Shown: positions 51,774-61,776 of the stretch, piece after piece
Numbering within the stretch: the first letter of the stretch is position 1
How the letters are laid out: every line of letters starts with the position of its first letter
Assembly (NCBI GenBank): GCA_022653735.1
Contig: JALCSU010000008.1
Coordinates: 1 to 64,000, forward strand
Direction: 5' to 3'
Source of the DNA: Bacteroidales bacterium
GTDB lineage: Bacteria > Bacteroidota > Bacteroidia > Bacteroidales > UBA932
Length of the DNA stretch: 64,000 nucleotides
The notes under the pieces: generated by a model
The model's database searches: none
Told to the model about the DNA's origin: nothing
Seen by the model: only the letters and a program-made list of their open reading frames with translations
Made by a program: the position numbers and the translations under genes

Positions 51774-54086
51774 TCAAGACTTCTTATGAAATTTGTTTCG
51801 TGTTTTTGAAGGTTCCGAATTGTTAATGATATCCTGGCACTCCTCCAAAGTCAGTTTAGAAGCATCTGTTCCTTTTGGAATCTTGTAATTCCCCCCAGCA
51901 TGTTTTATATACGGACCGTAGCGCCCTGCAATCACTTGAATGTCTGCGTCTTTGTATTCAGTGATGGTAGAATTGGCTGGCGTCTTGTTCAGGCCATCCT
52001 CGATTATCTCCCCGCATTTCTCTATGGCGATGCTTAAAGGATCTGTTCCGCGAGGCAGTGAGAAATTTTTATCCCCATATTTGATGTATGGGCCGAAACG
52101 GCCCTTGGTAGCGATGACGTCAATTCCTTTATACTGGCCTACAGTGCGAGGCAGTAAGAACAGCTTCAATGCTTCTTCAAGGGTTATGGTCTCGATCAGC
52201 TGGCCTTTGCCTAGTGAAGCGAAAGCCGCCTTCTCGCCCTCGCCTTTCTGGATGTACGGGCCATATTTTCCAAATTTGGCGACGATCTTGTTTCCGTCTC
52301 CGTCTGTGCCTAGTTCCCTAGTCACGTGGCTATAATTGCCGTCATGCATTACTTCCTCCACGTTCTTGTGGAATGGAGCATAGAACTGAGCGATCACATC
52401 GTTCCAGACCAGCTCGCCTTTCGCTATTTTATCGAAATCGTTCTCGACGTTGGCCGTGAAATTATAATCCATGATGTCATTGAAGTGCTCTTCCAGATAG
52501 TCGGAAACCAATATCCCGATTTCCTGAGGTATCAGCTTGCCTCTTTCTGCTCCGACGACCTCTGTCTTAATTGATTCAGTAATAGTCCTGTTTTTGAGGA
52601 TGAGGTCTCGAACCTGTTTTTTGACCCCTTCCTTGTCGCCTTTGAATATGTATCCTCGGCCAGTCGTGAGAGTCGTGATGGTAGGAGCATATGTCGAAGG
52701 GCGGCCTATTCCCAGCTCTTCGAGTTTCTTAACAAGCGTAGCTTCGGAATATCTCTGAGGAGCCTGTGTGAACTTGCATGAGGCGGAGATTTCAAGAGCA
52801 TTCATTATATTCCCGACATTCATTTCAGGAAGAACTGCCACTTCGGTATTATCTTCCTCATTGTCAGAGCTTTCCATGTATAGCTTGAGGAATCCGTCAA
52901 ACAGCACCTGCGTGGCTTGGATGGAGAATTTCTCAGGTCCCTTGTCGTATGAAACCTTGATGTTCGTATTCAGGACCTTGGCATCAGCCATCTGGCTGGC
53001 CACTGTTCTTCTCCATATTAATTGATAAAGTTTCTTCTCTTGCGCTGTCCCTTCGATGTCGGTGTTGGCGATGAAGGTAGGGCGGATGGCTTCATGAGCT
53101 TCCTGCGCCCCTCTGGTTGTAGTGTGAAACTGGCGAGTCTTTGAATATTCAGCACCGAAGTTCTCGGTGATATATTGCTTTGAAGTGCCTAGCGCCAGAC
53201 TCGACAGATTCACAGAGTCGGTTCTCATGTAGGTTATGAGACCCCTCTCGTACAGCCCTTGCGCCAGCCTCATCGTGACGCTAACTGGCAGATGAAGCTT
53301 CCTGGAGGCCTCCTGCTGCAATGTGGAGGTGGTAAACGGCGGAGCAGGGTGCCTGACAGCCTCTTTTTTCTCTATGTCGGATATTTTGAATATGGCACCG
53401 ATGCAGTTCTGCAGGAAATTCCTAGCCTCATCTTCGGTTGCGAACTTAGTGTCAAGCGCGGCCTTTACTTTCACCGAGGAAGGTAGTCCCTCAGGATTGA
53501 AAATAGCGTCTATTCTATAGAAAGGCTCATTCTTGAAAGCTATTATTTCCTTTTCTCTTTCCACGACGAGCCTCAGGGCCACTGACTGCACCCTTCCCGC
53601 AGAAAGTTTCGGCTGGATTTTTCTCCACAGCACTGGCGACAGCTCGTATCCTACGAGCCTGTCCAGCACCCTCCTGGCCTGCTGGGCATCCACCAGGTGC
53701 ATGTCTATTTCTCTCGGCTTCTGAACGGCTTCAGTGATGGCAGTCTTAGTAATCTCGTGGAAAACGATTCTTCTGGTGCTCTGCTTGTTCAGTCCCAGGG
53801 TTTCGAACAGGTGCCAGGAAATGGCTTCTCCCTCGCGGTCTTCATCGGAAGCAAGCCACACGGTTCCAGCGCTCGCGGCATCCTTCTTCAATTCCGCAAC
53901 CACTTTCTTCTTATCGGCGGGTATGACGTACTCGGGTGAGAAATTGTGTTCTATGTCAACGCTTAACTTGTTGTCTTTCAGGTCTCTGATATGACCGAAA
54001 CTAGCCTTGACCACGTAATCCTTCCCTAGAAATTTCTGAATCGTCTTAGCTTTCGCAGGAGACTCGACTATTACCAAATTATCCAT
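51774..54086 (-). CDS. topA: DNA topoisomerase I
   Basis: Type IA topoisomerase that relaxes negative supercoils. The 770 residues begin with the TOPRIM domain (LVIVESPAKAKTIQKFLG, acidic DEDREGE 81-87) and carry the catalytic Tyr286 in GLITYMRTDS. After the gate domains, the C-terminus has three topoisomerase C-terminal repeats with GPYI (KYGPYIQ, RFGPYIKYG, RYGPYIKHAG) in place of zinc fingers, as usual for Bacteroidota. Length is normal. Confidence 0.98.
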   Translation of the reverse strand: MDNLVIVESPAKAKTIQKFLGKDYVVKASFGHIRDLKDNKLSVDIEHNFSPEYVIPADKKKVVAELKKDAASAGTVWLASDEDREGEAISWHLFETLGLNKQSTRRIVFHEITKTAITEAVQKPREIDMHLVDAQQARRVLDRLVGYELSPVLWRKIQPKLSAGRVQSVALRLVVEREKEIIAFKNEPFYRIDAIFNPEGLPSSVKVKAALDTKFATEDEARNFLQNCIGAIFKISDIEKKEAVRHPAPPFTTSTLQQEASRKLHLPVSVTMRLAQGLYERGLITYMRTDSVNLSSLALGTSKQYITENFGAEYSKTRQFHTTTRGAQEAHEAIRPTFIANTDIEGTAQEKKLYQLIWRRTVASQMADAKVLNTNIKVSYDKGPEKFSIQATQVLFDGFLKLYMESSDNEEDNTEVAVLPEMNVGNIMNALEISASCKFTQAPQRYSEATLVKKLEELGIGRPSTYAPTITTLTTGRGYIFKGDKEGVKKQVRDLILKNRTITESIKTEVVGAERGKLIPQEIGILVSDYLEEHFNDIMDYNFTANVENDFDKIAKGELVWNDVIAQFYAPFHKNVEEVMHDGNYSHVTRELGTDGDGNKIVAKFGKYGPYIQKGEGEKAAFASLGKGQLIETITLEEALKLFLLPRTVGQYKGIDVIATKGRFGPYIKYGDKNFSLPRGTDPLSIAIEKCGEIIEDGLNKTPANSTITEYKDADIQVIAGRYGPYIKHAGGNYKIPKGTDASKLTLEECQDIINNSEPSKTRNKFHKKS

Positions 54087-54175
54087 AAAATCCTTCCTTT
54101 CAAAGTTTTTCAGTTAGCTGTTAGTTTGCGAATGCAAAGTAAAGGATAAATCGGGCTATTTTCCAAATTTTGTTA

Positions 54176-54183
54176 TAAATTTG
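54176..54183 (+). promoter_or_regulatory. Promoter box of the class A PBP gene
   Basis: TAAATTTG, 8 bp before the ATG; the leader would be almost absent. The upstream element is not clear. Confidence 0.4.
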
Positions 54184-54191
54184 TCTTTATT

Positions 54192-56540
54192 ATGACTGAA
54201 GTGACTAGAAAAAGAATTATAAAATGGTTCTGGATAATAATAACATTTCCAGTGCTATTCCTTTTCCTTATGCTTTTCCTCGTCTGGGTGTTCGCTGACA
54301 TCCCTTCGTTCAAGGAACTGGAGAACCCGGACAGCAAGCTCGCCACTCAGATAATGGCTGATGATGGTGAGATTCTAACGACATTCCACATAGAGAACAG
54401 GACATACGTTACATACGAAGAACTTTCGCCGACCATCGTGCAAGCAGCCGTGGCCACGGAGGACAGACGCTTCTACAGGCACTCAGGGATTGATTTCAAA
54501 GGCCTTGGCAGGGTATTCTTCAAAACCATATTATTACAGAAGTCCAGCCAGGGTGGCGGTAGCACGATTACCCAGCAGCTCGCGAAGACGCTTTATCCTA
54601 GGACGGAGATAAAACATAAGATTCCGGGAATATATCATATTAAAATGGTATGGATAAAGCTGAAGGAATGGATAACCGCCGTGAAGTTGGAACGGAACTA
54701 CACGAAAGACGAGATTGTCACGATGTATCTGAATTCCGTGTTCTTCGGCAGCAGCGCCTACGGAATCAGGGCGGCTTCCGAGACGTTCTTCGGAAAGCTT
54801 CCGAAAGACCTCACGGTCGAGGAAAGCGCAGTGCTTGTGGGAATGATAAATAAGCCTACTAGGTACAATCCTGCCCTTAATCCGGATAAGGCTCTAGTCA
54901 GGAGAAATTTCGTGATAGAAAAGATGAAAGACTCGGGATACATCACGAAGGCTGAGCGAGACTCTATAAAGCAGATACCTATAACGCTGAATTACGAGGT
55001 TCAGGACCACAATGCTGGTCACGCACCTTATTTCAGAGACATGCTTCGCAGGGTGATGACTGCCCATAAGCCTCGCAGGTCGGAGTACACAGTCAATGAG
55101 GATTATGTCGTGGATTCGCTTGCATGGGCTACGGATGACCTCTACGGCTGGCTTGAGAAGACAAAGAAGCCAGATGGGAGCAAATACAACTTGGATAAAG
55201 ATGGCTTAAGAATATACACTACCATCAATTACAAGATGCAGGAGTATGCCGAAGAAGCGGTGGCGGAGAGAATCAAAGCCCTGCAAAAAGACTTCAATAG
55301 AGACCTGCGCAGCAAGACTCATGCTCCGTTCTCCAATGACATAGATGAGGAGACTAGGAACAGAGTTATGAACCAGGCTCGTCGGTGGAGCGACCGCTGG
55401 AGGATGATGAAAAAAGACGGGAATAGCGAGGCTCAGATACTGAAGTCTTTCTCCGTGCCGACCAAGATGAGGGTATTTGCCTACAACAGCAAGGGTTATG
55501 CAGACACGACCATGACCCCAGATGACTCGATTAAGTATTATAAGTCTATTCTCAGGACTGCATTTTTCGCCATGGAGCCTGAGACCGGCTTCGTGAAGGC
55601 TTACGTAGGAGGACCGAATTATCGTTATTTCAAATATGATAATGTCCGCCAGGGGAAACGGCAGGTTGGATCTACAATTAAGCCTTACCTCTATACTTTG
55701 GCCATGCAGGAGGGCATGACCCCTTGCGATAAAGTTTTGAACGTGCCTCAAACGTTCGTGCTGGATGACGGCAAGACATGGACTCCAAGAAGCACCGATA
55801 AAGATGAATGGATAGGCAAGACAGTCACGCTGAAGTGGGGGCTTACTAACAGCTCTAATAATATATCGGCTTACCTGATGAAGCAGTTCGGCCCTTATGC
55901 CATGGTAGAGATGATGAGGCAGATGGGAGTGCACAGCTTCCTTGACCCGACCCCTTCTCTTTGCGTAGGCTCTGCTGACCTTTCTCTATTTGAGATGGTA
56001 GCGGCATACAATATCTTCCCATCTAAAGGCGTTTACAGCACCCCGTTGTTCGTGACGAGGATAGAAGACAGCCAGGGCAACGTGATCTCGGAGTTCACGA
56101 ATCGTCGTTACGAGGCAATCAGCGAGCAGACCGCTTATCAGATGGTCGACATGATGATGAATGTGGTCAGGAATGGTACGGGAGCCAGGTTGCGTTACAG
56201 ATACGGGCTGACGGGAGAAATCGGCGGCAAGACGGGAACTACTAACGATAACGCTGACGGCTGGTTCATCGGCTATACTCCTAGACTAGTCGCAGGGGTG
56301 TGGACGGGGGCCGAGGACAGACAGGTACACTTCCAGTCCATCGCTCTTGGCCAAGGTGCTAACATGTCCCTGCCGACATGGGGCATATTCATGAATAAAG
56401 TCCTTGCAGACGGAACTCTAGGCATTTCGGCAGATGACAAGTTTGACATTCCGGCAGGGCTGGGGCCAAATGACTGCTCTGGCGGTGGCCAGAATGCTGA
56501 GGCGCAGCAGGAACAGGCTGAAGAATACTATTTTGAATAG
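54192..56540 (+). CDS. Class A penicillin-binding protein (PBP1A type)
   Basis: Bifunctional peptidoglycan synthase of 782 aa. One N-terminal membrane helix (about 12-34), the GT51 transglycosylase with catalytic E90-D91 (ATEDRRFYRH) and GGGSTITQQLAKTL, then the transpeptidase with S494-T-I-K497, S554-S-N556 and KTGTTND (about 683). All active residues are present. It ends in a Gln/Glu-rich tail. Next genes ddl (11 bp) and prmC suggest one operon for wall and housekeeping tasks. Confidence 0.97.
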   Translation: MTEVTRKRIIKWFWIIITFPVLFLFLMLFLVWVFADIPSFKELENPDSKLATQIMADDGEILTTFHIENRTYVTYEELSPTIVQAAVATEDRRFYRHSGIDFKGLGRVFFKTILLQKSSQGGGSTITQQLAKTLYPRTEIKHKIPGIYHIKMVWIKLKEWITAVKLERNYTKDEIVTMYLNSVFFGSSAYGIRAASETFFGKLPKDLTVEESAVLVGMINKPTRYNPALNPDKALVRRNFVIEKMKDSGYITKAERDSIKQIPITLNYEVQDHNAGHAPYFRDMLRRVMTAHKPRRSEYTVNEDYVVDSLAWATDDLYGWLEKTKKPDGSKYNLDKDGLRIYTTINYKMQEYAEEAVAERIKALQKDFNRDLRSKTHAPFSNDIDEETRNRVMNQARRWSDRWRMMKKDGNSEAQILKSFSVPTKMRVFAYNSKGYADTTMTPDDSIKYYKSILRTAFFAMEPETGFVKAYVGGPNYRYFKYDNVRQGKRQVGSTIKPYLYTLAMQEGMTPCDKVLNVPQTFVLDDGKTWTPRSTDKDEWIGKTVTLKWGLTNSSNNISAYLMKQFGPYAMVEMMRQMGVHSFLDPTPSLCVGSADLSLFEMVAAYNIFPSKGVYSTPLFVTRIEDSQGNVISEFTNRRYEAISEQTAYQMVDMMMNVVRNGTGARLRYRYGLTGEIGGKTGTTNDNADGWFIGYTPRLVAGVWTGAEDRQVHFQSIALGQGANMSLPTWGIFMNKVLADGTLGISADDKFDIPAGLGPNDCSGGGQNAEAQQEQAEEYYFE

Positions 56541-56551
56541 AATATATTAAT

Positions 56552-57568
56552 ATGGGCAAGTACAACAAAATCGCTGTAGTGTATGGGAGCGATTCCTCCG
56601 AATGGGAGGTTTCATGCAGGAGCGGGGAGTTCGTTGCTTCCAGGATAGATGGTACGAAGTACGAGATCTATGAGATTTTCGCTCGTTTCGGGAAATGGCA
56701 GCTGGTTGCCATGAAGAAGCTGAATTCCATGAGAGTGCCTTTCCCAGAGGGTGCGAGGCCGGAAATTGATAAGAATGATTTTTCGGTGAGAATATATGGC
56801 GAGAAAGTGAAGTTCGACTACTGCTACATCGTGCAGCATGGAACTCCTGGCGAGAATGGCCTCTTTCAGGGCTATCTGGAGATGCTTGGCATCCCGTTCA
56901 GTTCTTGCAGTGCTTTCGTATCGGCCGTGGCGTTCGATAAGTTCGCCTGCAAAAGTTACTTGCGTGACGAGGATTTCGTGAAATGTGCCCCTGACGTGTT
57001 CGTGCGAGATGGAATGGACATAGAGGCTGTGACGAAAAAGGTCGCTGATAGATTGAAATTCCCTGTGTTCGTAAAGCCGACAGATGGAGGCTCCAGTTTC
57101 GGAATAACAAAAGTTAAGAAGCCAGAAGACTTACCAGAGGCTATCAGGTTCGCTTTTTCAGAAGGTCCGACTCTAATAATAGAGCAAGGAATAGAGGGGC
57201 GCGAATTCACTTGCGCGGCATATTCCAGCGGGAAAGAAGTTAAGTCTCTGCCTGTCATTCAGATAGTGACTGATAATGAATATTTTGACTACGATGCTAA
57301 ATATAACGGCCACAGCCAGGAAATCTGCCCTGCGCCGATTAACGACAGCCTGAGGGAACATATTCAAAGAACAACGGAGAAAATATATTCCCAGCTAGGC
57401 TGTTCTGGCATAGTGAGAATGGACTATATCCTTGCAGAAGACGGTCTTTATTTCTTAGAGGTGAATACTATTCCAGGAATGACCAGCGCATCTCTAGTGC
57501 CTAAGATGATTAGGACAGCAGGACAGGATATCACTGATTTCCTTACGCACATCATAGAAAATTCTTGA
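56552..57568 (+). CDS. ddl: D-alanine--D-alanine ligase
   Basis: ATP-grasp enzyme that makes D-Ala-D-Ala for peptidoglycan. The 338 residues show FVKPTDGGSSFGITKV (ATP loop), LIIEQGIEGREFTCAAY, SGIVRMDYI and FLEVNTIPGMTSASLVPKM, the metal and ligand motifs. Tight spacing after the PBP gene supports co-expression. Length normal. Confidence 0.96.
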   Translation: MGKYNKIAVVYGSDSSEWEVSCRSGEFVASRIDGTKYEIYEIFARFGKWQLVAMKKLNSMRVPFPEGARPEIDKNDFSVRIYGEKVKFDYCYIVQHGTPGENGLFQGYLEMLGIPFSSCSAFVSAVAFDKFACKSYLRDEDFVKCAPDVFVRDGMDIEAVTKKVADRLKFPVFVKPTDGGSSFGITKVKKPEDLPEAIRFAFSEGPTLIIEQGIEGREFTCAAYSSGKEVKSLPVIQIVTDNEYFDYDAKYNGHSQEICPAPINDSLREHIQRTTEKIYSQLGCSGIVRMDYILAEDGLYFLEVNTIPGMTSASLVPKMIRTAGQDITDFLTHIIENS

Positions 57569-57622
57569 CCTTTGAGAAGGATGAATATTGTTTTCGATTT
57601 ACCATTTTTTAAGAATTAGCAA

Positions 57623-58525
57623 GTGTTATTGAAAGAATTCATTGCTGAAGGAGTTTCAGCACTCGAGCAGCTTTATCCAACTGCCGAGGCTAAGAATATT
57701 GTTCTCATGCTCTGTGAGAGCCGTCTAGGCACGAAGAACTATACCCACATAGTAGAGCCGGACTATGCGATCAAGCCGAGCCAGCTGCCGTCTTTGCAGG
57801 AAGATTTGAAAAGGCTGTCTTCAGGAGAGCCTGTACAGTACGTAATAGGCGAGGCTGATTTCTGCGGCTACAAATTCAAGGTTACGCCTGACGTACTGAT
57901 ACCGCGTCCGGAGACGGAGCTGTTGTGCCGTGAGGCTGTGAAAATCGGCTCTCGCATCCAGCGCATGAGAGAGGCTTACGGGAAATCCGCCAGGCCGGTC
58001 CGCGTGCTGGATTTGTGCACCGGCTCCGGCTGCATCGCATGGACGATAGCCTTGGAGATGCCGGGCTGCGAGGTCATCGGAACCGATATATCCCAGAAAG
58101 CCATTCAAGTGGCTTCCAGCCAGAATTTTAGCATTCAAGTTAAAGAGAGAGAGGCGATAACTCCGAAATTCATAGTCTCTGACGTGCTGGATTTCAACCA
58201 AGAGTTCGATCAAGGGCAGTTTGACCTTATAGTGAGCAATCCTCCGTACATCAAAGAATCGGAAAAGGCTAACATGAGGGTGAATGTGCTCAATTTCGAA
58301 CCACCACTTGCCCTGTTTGTCTCTGATGATGATCCGTTGGTATATTATCGCGCCATCGCCCATTGGGCTCAGGAATTTCTCGAAGCAGACGGCAAAGGGC
58401 TTGTCGAGATCAACGAGCTCCTTGCTCCGGAGACGACCAGCGTTTTCAAGCAGGCAGATTTCGAGAACACGAGGACCATTCTCGACTTCTATGATAAAAA
58501 GCGTTTCGTCCTTTTCTCAAAATAG
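57623..58525 (+). CDS. prmC: Release-factor glutamine methyltransferase
   Basis: SAM-dependent methyltransferase that modifies the GGQ glutamine of release factors. In the 300-aa product the family motifs are DVLIPRPETELL, VLDLCTGSGCIAWTIALEMP (SAM loop) and VSNPPYIKESE (NPPY active site). The start is GTG at 57623; a TTG six bases later is possible. It ends before a very strong terminator. Confidence 0.96.
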   Translation: MLLKEFIAEGVSALEQLYPTAEAKNIVLMLCESRLGTKNYTHIVEPDYAIKPSQLPSLQEDLKRLSSGEPVQYVIGEADFCGYKFKVTPDVLIPRPETELLCREAVKIGSRIQRMREAYGKSARPVRVLDLCTGSGCIAWTIALEMPGCEVIGTDISQKAIQVASSQNFSIQVKEREAITPKFIVSDVLDFNQEFDQGQFDLIVSNPPYIKESEKANMRVNVLNFEPPLALFVSDDDPLVYYRAIAHWAQEFLEADGKGLVEINELLAPETTSVFKQADFENTRTILDFYDKKRFVLFSK

Positions 58526-58554
58526 GCTTTCTGGGCCTCTGTAACGCATATTTT

Positions 58555-58593
58555 AAAATAGCCGTTGAAAATTTCATTCAACGGCTATTTTTT
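58555..58593 (+). terminator. Strong terminator after prmC
   Basis: A 15-bp perfect stem (AAAATAGCCGTTGAA with TTCAACGGCTATTTT), 7-nt loop, T-run. Confidence 0.93.
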
Positions 58594-58626
58594 GCTCTCT
58601 TTGCATCAGAGATAAACGCATAGTTT

Positions 58627-59832
58627 ATGGAAAGCTTCAATCAACTTTTCAGGAAGCAGGCGGTGGTGCCGCTGCTTTTCCTGGCTGCTCTTTCTTCGTG
58701 CAGCAATATTGACGAAGATAAAGTGGACGCTAATGTCCGATCGGAAGAGGCTGCTGTCAACGTAACGCCTGAAGGCATAGCCAAGATGCTGAGCGGAATG
58801 CCTTTCGGGGCCTCTCAAGTCATGGAGGTCTGGCAGGCTGTCTGCTCTTCCGTTTCAAATGGCTATGATGAGGAGTATACTTTCAGCGATGTTTTTCTTG
58901 CCCCAGGATGCGGGGTAGGAGAAACTGCATCTTCAGATGCCGGCCTGGCCATTTCAAGGAGTGCCGGAGCTTCCGCGGGGAGCTCTGCCGCCATCCGAGA
59001 CTTAATCAATGAATATGCCTCCTCTAAGCTACAGACCAGGTCTGACGATTTCATTGCAAGGCTTGCAGAGTCAGGCATGCAGATTTATTGGCCATATTCA
59101 GAAGATTGGGATGGGCAGTCGATGCCTGTGATAACCTTTGACCCGGAAAATGGATCTGAGACGAACATAGCCTTCGAACGGTTTTTGCAGCCTGACGGGG
59201 CTTGGGCTGTACGCGAGATTTCAGTTGACGAATCTTATGCTCGGAAGCATCCTGTCTGGGTGATAAATCGTAATGACGATGCCGGGTTCGTCACGCCTCA
59301 GATGGCAGAAAAGCTCGGCATGCTAGCAAGGCCTTCGGTTTCCACTCGATCCTATGGCGCTTTCAAGACTTTGGTCCTCAAGGAATTCAAAGCGCACAGG
59401 AATTACGATGGCTGGTTTTCAGGTGGCTCTGAGTTCTTCGTCAAATGTGGGGCTATCGAGTCTTTCAAGGCTAGGACTGAGGAAGAAATGGACGACTACA
59501 ATCCTCAGATTACTGATTTTATGATCAAGGTCCGGCGCAAGCAGGTTGGGAATTCTCTGAGATTCAATTCAATACTTGTGTCGGAATGGTCGGACCAGCT
59601 GAGCGAATGTGCTTTCATGGTCGTTGAGGACGATGGAGGAAAAATGACGAAGTGGTCGGCTGCTGGCACGGTTAAGATCAAGTCGAGATCTTACGGATTC
59701 GAAGTGGCGTTCCCGTATCATCGCAGCGACGACATAGTCTGGCGCGGAAAACTTTCCGACAATTATTTGGAGCGGAACAGTGGCAAGGCTGCCAGGTTCG
59801 GTGACGTAAGCATCACATTCGATTTCGTGTGA
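58627..59832 (+). CDS. Lipoprotein of unknown function
   Basis: I do not recognise this 401-aa protein. It has a lipoprotein signal: a basic start (LFRKQAVV), a hydrophobic stretch and the lipobox LSSC with Cys about residue 24. The body is a mixture of helices and beta strands with no repeats or catalytic motif that I can see; the C-terminal 130 residues look beta-rich (DFMIKVRRKQVGNSLRFNSI, FGDVSITFDFV) and may bind something at the cell surface. It follows the prmC terminator and converges on the U32 gene with only 7 bp between. Confidence 0.7.
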   Translation: MESFNQLFRKQAVVPLLFLAALSSCSNIDEDKVDANVRSEEAAVNVTPEGIAKMLSGMPFGASQVMEVWQAVCSSVSNGYDEEYTFSDVFLAPGCGVGETASSDAGLAISRSAGASAGSSAAIRDLINEYASSKLQTRSDDFIARLAESGMQIYWPYSEDWDGQSMPVITFDPENGSETNIAFERFLQPDGAWAVREISVDESYARKHPVWVINRNDDAGFVTPQMAEKLGMLARPSVSTRSYGAFKTLVLKEFKAHRNYDGWFSGGSEFFVKCGAIESFKARTEEEMDDYNPQITDFMIKVRRKQVGNSLRFNSILVSEWSDQLSECAFMVVEDDGGKMTKWSAAGTVKIKSRSYGFEVAFPYHRSDDIVWRGKLSDNYLERNSGKAARFGDVSITFDFV

Positions 59833-59839
59833 CGTCGGG

Positions 59840-61753
59840 CTATCGCTTCTTCGGGGTAGCTGCGCTGACTGTCATCTCGCACGCCGCGCAATCGAAGCCA
59901 AGGGCATAACGCTTGCCGTTATTCACAAGGAACAGGGGGCCTGTCTGGGCAGCATGCTGGAATCTAGGGCAGAGCCCCAGTTCATATCTTATGCAATATT
60001 TCGTGCGCATGAGCTCGGCTCCTTCTCTATGGGAAATTTCGAATGCCGGCTCTATTGATTCGGCTCCGTAGGATTCATAAATTTCACGGCTCAGGTGATT
60101 TGCGATATTCTCCTTGTAAGTCAGTGCTTTAGGAATGCTGACGGCACCTCTGTCCTTTGGCCTTGCTTTACCGAGCGAGATTGCCTTGCACGGCAAGTCA
60201 TCCAGCCGGGCAGCTATGTCCCGACGTATCGCGTTCAGTTCAGCTGCCTTCAAGAATGGCAGAGACTGACCTTGCAAAGATTGTAATATGAAGGAATATA
60301 TTCCTGAAACCTTTGAAATCTGAGTCCTGTATATTCCCTCCATTCTTATCCGGTCTCGCGCTATCTCTCCGGCTGTCTGCAGATTCAGAGACACCGTGCG
60401 ACCGTCCTCGCTCTCGGCGTTGATATTCAAAGATTTGCCATTGCTGTTGGCAGAAATGCTCACGGAAACATCTATGGTTCTTGCAGGGAGGCTGACCTCA
60501 AGTTCGCGCTCGAATTCGCTATCCACGTTCCTGTACAGAGTCGTGCCTGACTTCAGGCCGGGCACAGCCTTGCAACGAATCGTATTCCCCTCGCAGACAT
60601 CCCCGCGGAAGCCGATTATTTCGTCTCCGTTGAGAAAAGAGAATCCGTCCCCATTGTGAAGGGTGCATGAAGGATTCTTCAAGCTTACCAGGACCAGCAT
60701 CTCGGATGCATTTCTAGAACGGCTGGCACGGCTGGCCGTTTCCTTGCTCCCCACAGCGCTGGCCTCTTTGATTCCCGCCACAACGCCGATTTCCTCCCCT
60801 ATATGTTTAGGTGCATTCATCGAGGACCACTTACCACGTTTGCCATCGATGAAGAGTTCGGTGTACCTGCGATTGAATGTCTTGTCGAGGTCTGGAGTGA
60901 AACCGCCTCGGATGCATCCAAAAGAGGACCTGCGATATTTGTCTGGATGCCTTGCGACCAAGTCGTCCAACGCCGATGAATATGCCCTAGTGACGTTACG
61001 AACATACGAAATATTCTTAAGCCTGCCCTCTATCTTGAAGGAATCTATGCCCGACTCAGCTAAATCTTCGAGGCGGTGCAGTAGATTGTAGTCTTTAAGT
61101 GATAGCAGAGCCTTGTTCTTGACGAGAACCTTCCCTCTGGCATCCTCCAGATCGTAGAGGGAGCGACAGGCCTGAATGCACTCGCCTCGGTTGGCGCTTC
61201 TGCCGGTGATATATTCAGACATATAGCATTGCCCGCTGTAGCATACGCAGAGGGCCCCATGCACGAAAAATTCCAATTCGCAGTTCACTGCGGAGCGTAT
61301 TTTACGGATTTCTTCAAGTGACAGCTCGCGTTCCAGCACTAGTCGAGAGAATCCGAGTGCCTCATAGAATCGGGCTTTCTCGGGCGTGCGAATAGCGCAC
61401 TGGGTTGAAGCATGTAGCGGCAGGACAGAGCCTTTGCCACTAGATTGAATATTCAGCAGAGACAAATCCTGGTCGATCACGCCGTCTACGCCAGCGTCCG
61501 ATGCTTCTTCCAGCAGCTTCTTCACCTGCGTGAGCTCGTCATCGTAGACAATCGTATTGATGGTTATGAAGATCCTCGCTCCGAAGCGATGGGCATAGGT
61601 ACATAGTTCCCGGATATCCTCCATCGAGTTTCCTGCCGCTTGTCTTGCTCCGAATCCTGGCCCGGCTATGTAAACGGCATCTGCCCCGCAGTCTATGGCG
61701 GCGAAGCCTGTCTCTTTGTCCCTTGCAGGCGCCAGAAGTTCTAAGTATCTCAT
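59840..61753 (-). CDS. U32-family protein (RlhA/TrhP-like, collagenase-type annotation)
   Basis: Radical-free Fe-S-linked U32 family, best known for RNA hydroxylation (RlhA on 23S rRNA, TrhP on tRNA). The product (637 aa from MRYLELLAPARDKETGFAAI) has the U32 barrel with ADAVYIAGPGFGAR, the Cys-rich core CVCYSGQC...ANRGECIQACR and a long C-terminal part that looks like DUF3656, as in RlhA-type members; further Cys lie at the end (LGLCPRF, FDCAACEM). ATG 61777 is an alternative start adding eight residues, but the chosen one matches the family. It begins right at the end of an ATPase pseudogene. Confidence 0.88.
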   Translation of the reverse strand: MRYLELLAPARDKETGFAAIDCGADAVYIAGPGFGARQAAGNSMEDIRELCTYAHRFGARIFITINTIVYDDELTQVKKLLEEASDAGVDGVIDQDLSLLNIQSSGKGSVLPLHASTQCAIRTPEKARFYEALGFSRLVLERELSLEEIRKIRSAVNCELEFFVHGALCVCYSGQCYMSEYITGRSANRGECIQACRSLYDLEDARGKVLVKNKALLSLKDYNLLHRLEDLAESGIDSFKIEGRLKNISYVRNVTRAYSSALDDLVARHPDKYRRSSFGCIRGGFTPDLDKTFNRRYTELFIDGKRGKWSSMNAPKHIGEEIGVVAGIKEASAVGSKETASRASRSRNASEMLVLVSLKNPSCTLHNGDGFSFLNGDEIIGFRGDVCEGNTIRCKAVPGLKSGTTLYRNVDSEFERELEVSLPARTIDVSVSISANSNGKSLNINAESEDGRTVSLNLQTAGEIARDRIRMEGIYRTQISKVSGIYSFILQSLQGQSLPFLKAAELNAIRRDIAARLDDLPCKAISLGKARPKDRGAVSIPKALTYKENIANHLSREIYESYGAESIEPAFEISHREGAELMRTKYCIRYELGLCPRFQHAAQTGPLFLVNNGKRYALGFDCAACEMTVSAATPKKR

Positions 61754-61776
61754 ATCCTTACTGAATATAGCAGGCA